This document shows, piece after piece, positions 54,923 to 56,513 of a stretch of DNA of 56,513 nucleotides. Under the pieces are notes generated by a model. That model saw only the letters and a list, made by a program, of their open reading frames with translations, was not told the origin of the DNA and made no database searches. The position numbers and the translations under genes were made by a program. The stretch is from Prolixibacteraceae bacterium (lineage in GTDB: Bacteria; Bacteroidota; Bacteroidia; Bacteroidales; Prolixibacteraceae): contig JAQICD010000054.1 in assembly GCA_027858715.1 (NCBI GenBank), forward strand, positions 1 through 56,513, read 5' to 3'. Numbering within the stretch: the stretch's first letter is position 1; each line of letters begins with the position of its first letter.

Positions 54923-56513
54923 ATTTAACTCCGTATAGGTTATAAACTCGTTGTGCTTCCAGTTCGAGCATGTGCTTAAATGCTACATCTTTCTTTTTAG
55001 CTTTTTTCTCAACTTGATTTGTCCATCTTTGTGATGCCAAAATTTCGCTTGTATACTTTTTTATTTTTATTCGGTTGAAATATTCTTCTGCCTGATGGTT
55101 TTTGACCAGCTCTTTGGCGTAGTTTTCTATAGAAGTAGCACAAATAGATGTTGCAATTGTGTCGAACCCTGATAGAGTTAACTCGTCTATGATAAAAGTT
55201 ACCAGTTCTTCTTCGTTAACTTTTGTTTTTTTGTTTTCTGCCGGAATCGAAACATAAATTCCCTGGCGTGCTTTTTCATAGTCAGGCAAGCGTATTAGAT
55301 ACCAGTATTTCGGGGTTGGCTTCGGCTTTAAGAAAGTTTCCCAGTATGCTTCTTTATTCATCCACCAGTAATGAATAGCTCCATTGTGGTATTGAACTGT
55401 TTGAAAAATATTGAATGAGGCTAGTATAATTAATAAACCGGGAATTACATATTTAAATACCTTCCGTGTGCTAAAATGTTCTATTAAAGCAGCAAGAGGG
55501 AGTGCTAAAATTCCGTAGTAGTCAACCATTGAGCGTTGTCCAAATCCGCCGCCAAACCACCAGCTCCACCAAGAGCTCAAAATATAAATACTAAGAACAG
55601 TGAGCGTGATTGTTGGCCAAAAAACTAATTTTTTATTTTTAAACAAGAAAATGAATCCAATTAATGCAATAAACATCACAGGAGTATAAACCAACCAGCC
55701 CTTTTCGTAGCTAAACAAAAACTTAAATATTTGAGGATTGTCGAAAAAGAATTCCCCTCCTATTTCGCTATACGAGAAATAAATATATTTACCTGATACG
55801 TATTTCCAGTAGATAAACTGTGGAAGCCATACAGTAATAAATGCAGCTATCATAGCTAGTAATTTTCCCCATTCTGAAAAAATCGATGCTAATTGTATTT
55901 TGAGATCCTTGAAGGTTTTTATCCCATAAAGCGGAATAATTAGAAGCACTATTATGTTAGTTGGCCTAATTAGTGCAATTAAACCTCCAAGAAGCCCAAG
56001 AAAGACTGTGTTTTTCATTGAGCGTCTTTCACGCCATAGAATTGTCAGGTAGAAAAAAACTGAGATTAAAGCAAAGTTATAACAATGCGACATGGGTGCC
56101 TCGTAAGTGGAGTAGAACAGGAGATTGGTGCCTGCAGCAATTAAGAATAATGTAAGTGCTGCTATTTTCTCGGAATAAAATCGCAACAGGGTCTTTCGAA
56201 GGAAAAACAATCCAAGTAGTAAGTAAAACAAGGCACTGAAAGTTAGCGCGATGTGATATGGTTTAGAGTAGCCGTTGGCTTCAAATTTTTGAGATATGCT
56301 GCTATATGAATGAGCAATTAAGAAAAAAGGACTGTACAAAAAGGAAAGCCCCATCGTTGTTATTATTGTTTTTTTTCCGGTTGGAGATTCAGCCGGCCAA
56401 ATCCATTTACCATAGAATTCGGGGTCTTCCTTCATAAATTCCAGGGAAAGGTCGTGATGTATTATTGCAGCAGGGAGATAGGCATAATATTGCTTAATAT
56501 CCCAAACAATTAC
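54915..56513 (-). CDS. multi-pass membrane protein, GT-C-like, 5' end outside the window
   Basis: At least 532 residues, cut by the right edge: the frame stays open through 56513 with protein-like sequence (KQYYAYLPAAIIHHDLSL), so the ATG at 56433 is internal. About eleven hydrophobic helices are followed by a soluble ~130-residue tail. Features such as IALIRPTNIIVLLII and the WSWWFGGGFGQRS loop resemble membrane glycosyltransferases of the PMT/ArnT (GT-C) type using polyprenyl-linked sugars. With the GT2 gene next to it, it may transfer the lipid-linked sugar made by that enzyme; this is inference. Confidence 0.75.
   Translation of the reverse strand, partial: VIVWDIKQYYAYLPAAIIHHDLSLEFMKEDPEFYGKWIWPAESPTGKKTIITTMGLSFLYSPFFLIAHSYSSISQKFEANGYSKPYHIALTFSALFYLLLGLFFLRKTLLRFYSEKIAALTLFLIAAGTNLLFYSTYEAPMSHCYNFALISVFFYLTILWRERRSMKNTVFLGLLGGLIALIRPTNIIVLLIIPLYGIKTFKDLKIQLASIFSEWGKLLAMIAAFITVWLPQFIYWKYVSGKYIYFSYSEIGGEFFFDNPQIFKFLFSYEKGWLVYTPVMFIALIGFIFLFKNKKLVFWPTITLTVLSIYILSSWWSWWFGGGFGQRSMVDYYGILALPLAALIEHFSTRKVFKYVIPGLLIILASFNIFQTVQYHNGAIHYWWMNKEAYWETFLKPKPTPKYWYLIRLPDYEKARQGIYVSIPAENKKTKVNEEELVTFIIDELTLSGFDTIATSICATSIENYAKELVKNHQAEEYFNRIKIKKYTSEILASQRWTNQVEKKAKKKDVAFKHMLELEAQRVYNLYGVKYD

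Noticed and set aside
1-56513. CRISPR arrays, tRNA or rRNA genes
   Set aside because: Looked for regularly spaced repeats and cloverleaf or rRNA-like stretches; none seen by eye.

Overview
The window looks like a chromosome segment of a member of the Bacteroidota, most likely a marine or sediment Marinilabiliales/Prolixibacteraceae-type polysaccharide degrader. The evidence is: -7 boxes of the TAnnTTTG type, A-rich leaders in place of Shine-Dalgarno sites, a TonB-dependent receptor with a CarboxypepD_reg N-terminus, a type IX secretion C-terminal sorting domain on a GH43 enzyme, the remains of a hybrid two-component (HTCS) regulator, and the dihydroorotase/polyprenol-P-mannose synthase gene pair. 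This assignment comes from reading the sequence, not from a database search.

Layout. 1-1.5 kb: wreckage consisting of an IS1380-type transposase fragment, inverted repeats and the frameshifted 3' end of an outer-membrane beta-barrel gene. 1.5-3.6 kb: cytidine deaminase, then metK behind a good promoter, a folded 5' leader and a clear terminator. 3.8-9.6 kb: one chemotaxis operon (cheA, cheW, cheR, a double-receiver protein, cheD, cheB) with no chemoreceptor or stand-alone CheY. 9.6-11.8 kb, minus strand: polyprenol-P-mannose synthase and dihydroorotase. 12-14.6 kb: a xylan-use fragment (sugar/cation symporter, GH10 xylanase, GH43) in which the symporter 3' end and the xylanase 5' end have been lost and joined. 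14.7-22.6 kb: a pectin/arabinan-type block (TonB receptor, lipoprotein, methyltransferase, PL10 pectate lyase, and a divergent secreted GH43). 22.8-26.4 kb: an AT-rich restriction-modification pair. 26.6-29.9 kb: a RecB/AddA-like helicase-nuclease. 30.1-35.6 kb: an RND efflux operon. 36.2-39.6 kb: a large protein that I read as a PPi-type PEP carboxykinase.

39.5-47.6 kb carries a glucuronate branch of xylan use: a damaged HTCS regulator divergent from a LacI repressor, then GH67 alpha-glucuronidase, an SDR fructuronate reductase and mannonate dehydratase. Together these would free (methyl)glucuronic acid from xylo-oligosaccharides; after isomerisation of glucuronate to fructuronate by an enzyme not seen here, they would carry it to 2-keto-3-deoxygluconate. 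A LacI-type operator lies in the divergent spacer. 47.6-51.2 kb: Xaa-Pro aminopeptidase, a sigma-54-type response regulator without a DNA-binding domain, and a flippase-like membrane protein. 51.2 kb to the right edge, minus strand: surface-glycan genes (SGNH-like protein, MBOAT O-acyltransferase, GT2 glycosyltransferase, and a membrane GT-C-like protein cut by the window edge).

The strongest leads are the structured metK leader with mutually exclusive pairings, the chemotaxis operon with a degenerate receiver fused to a good one, and three junctions where genes appear to have been cut and rejoined at short homologies (13.1, 40.2 and 39.7 kb). These junctions may be true deletion scars or assembly artefacts.
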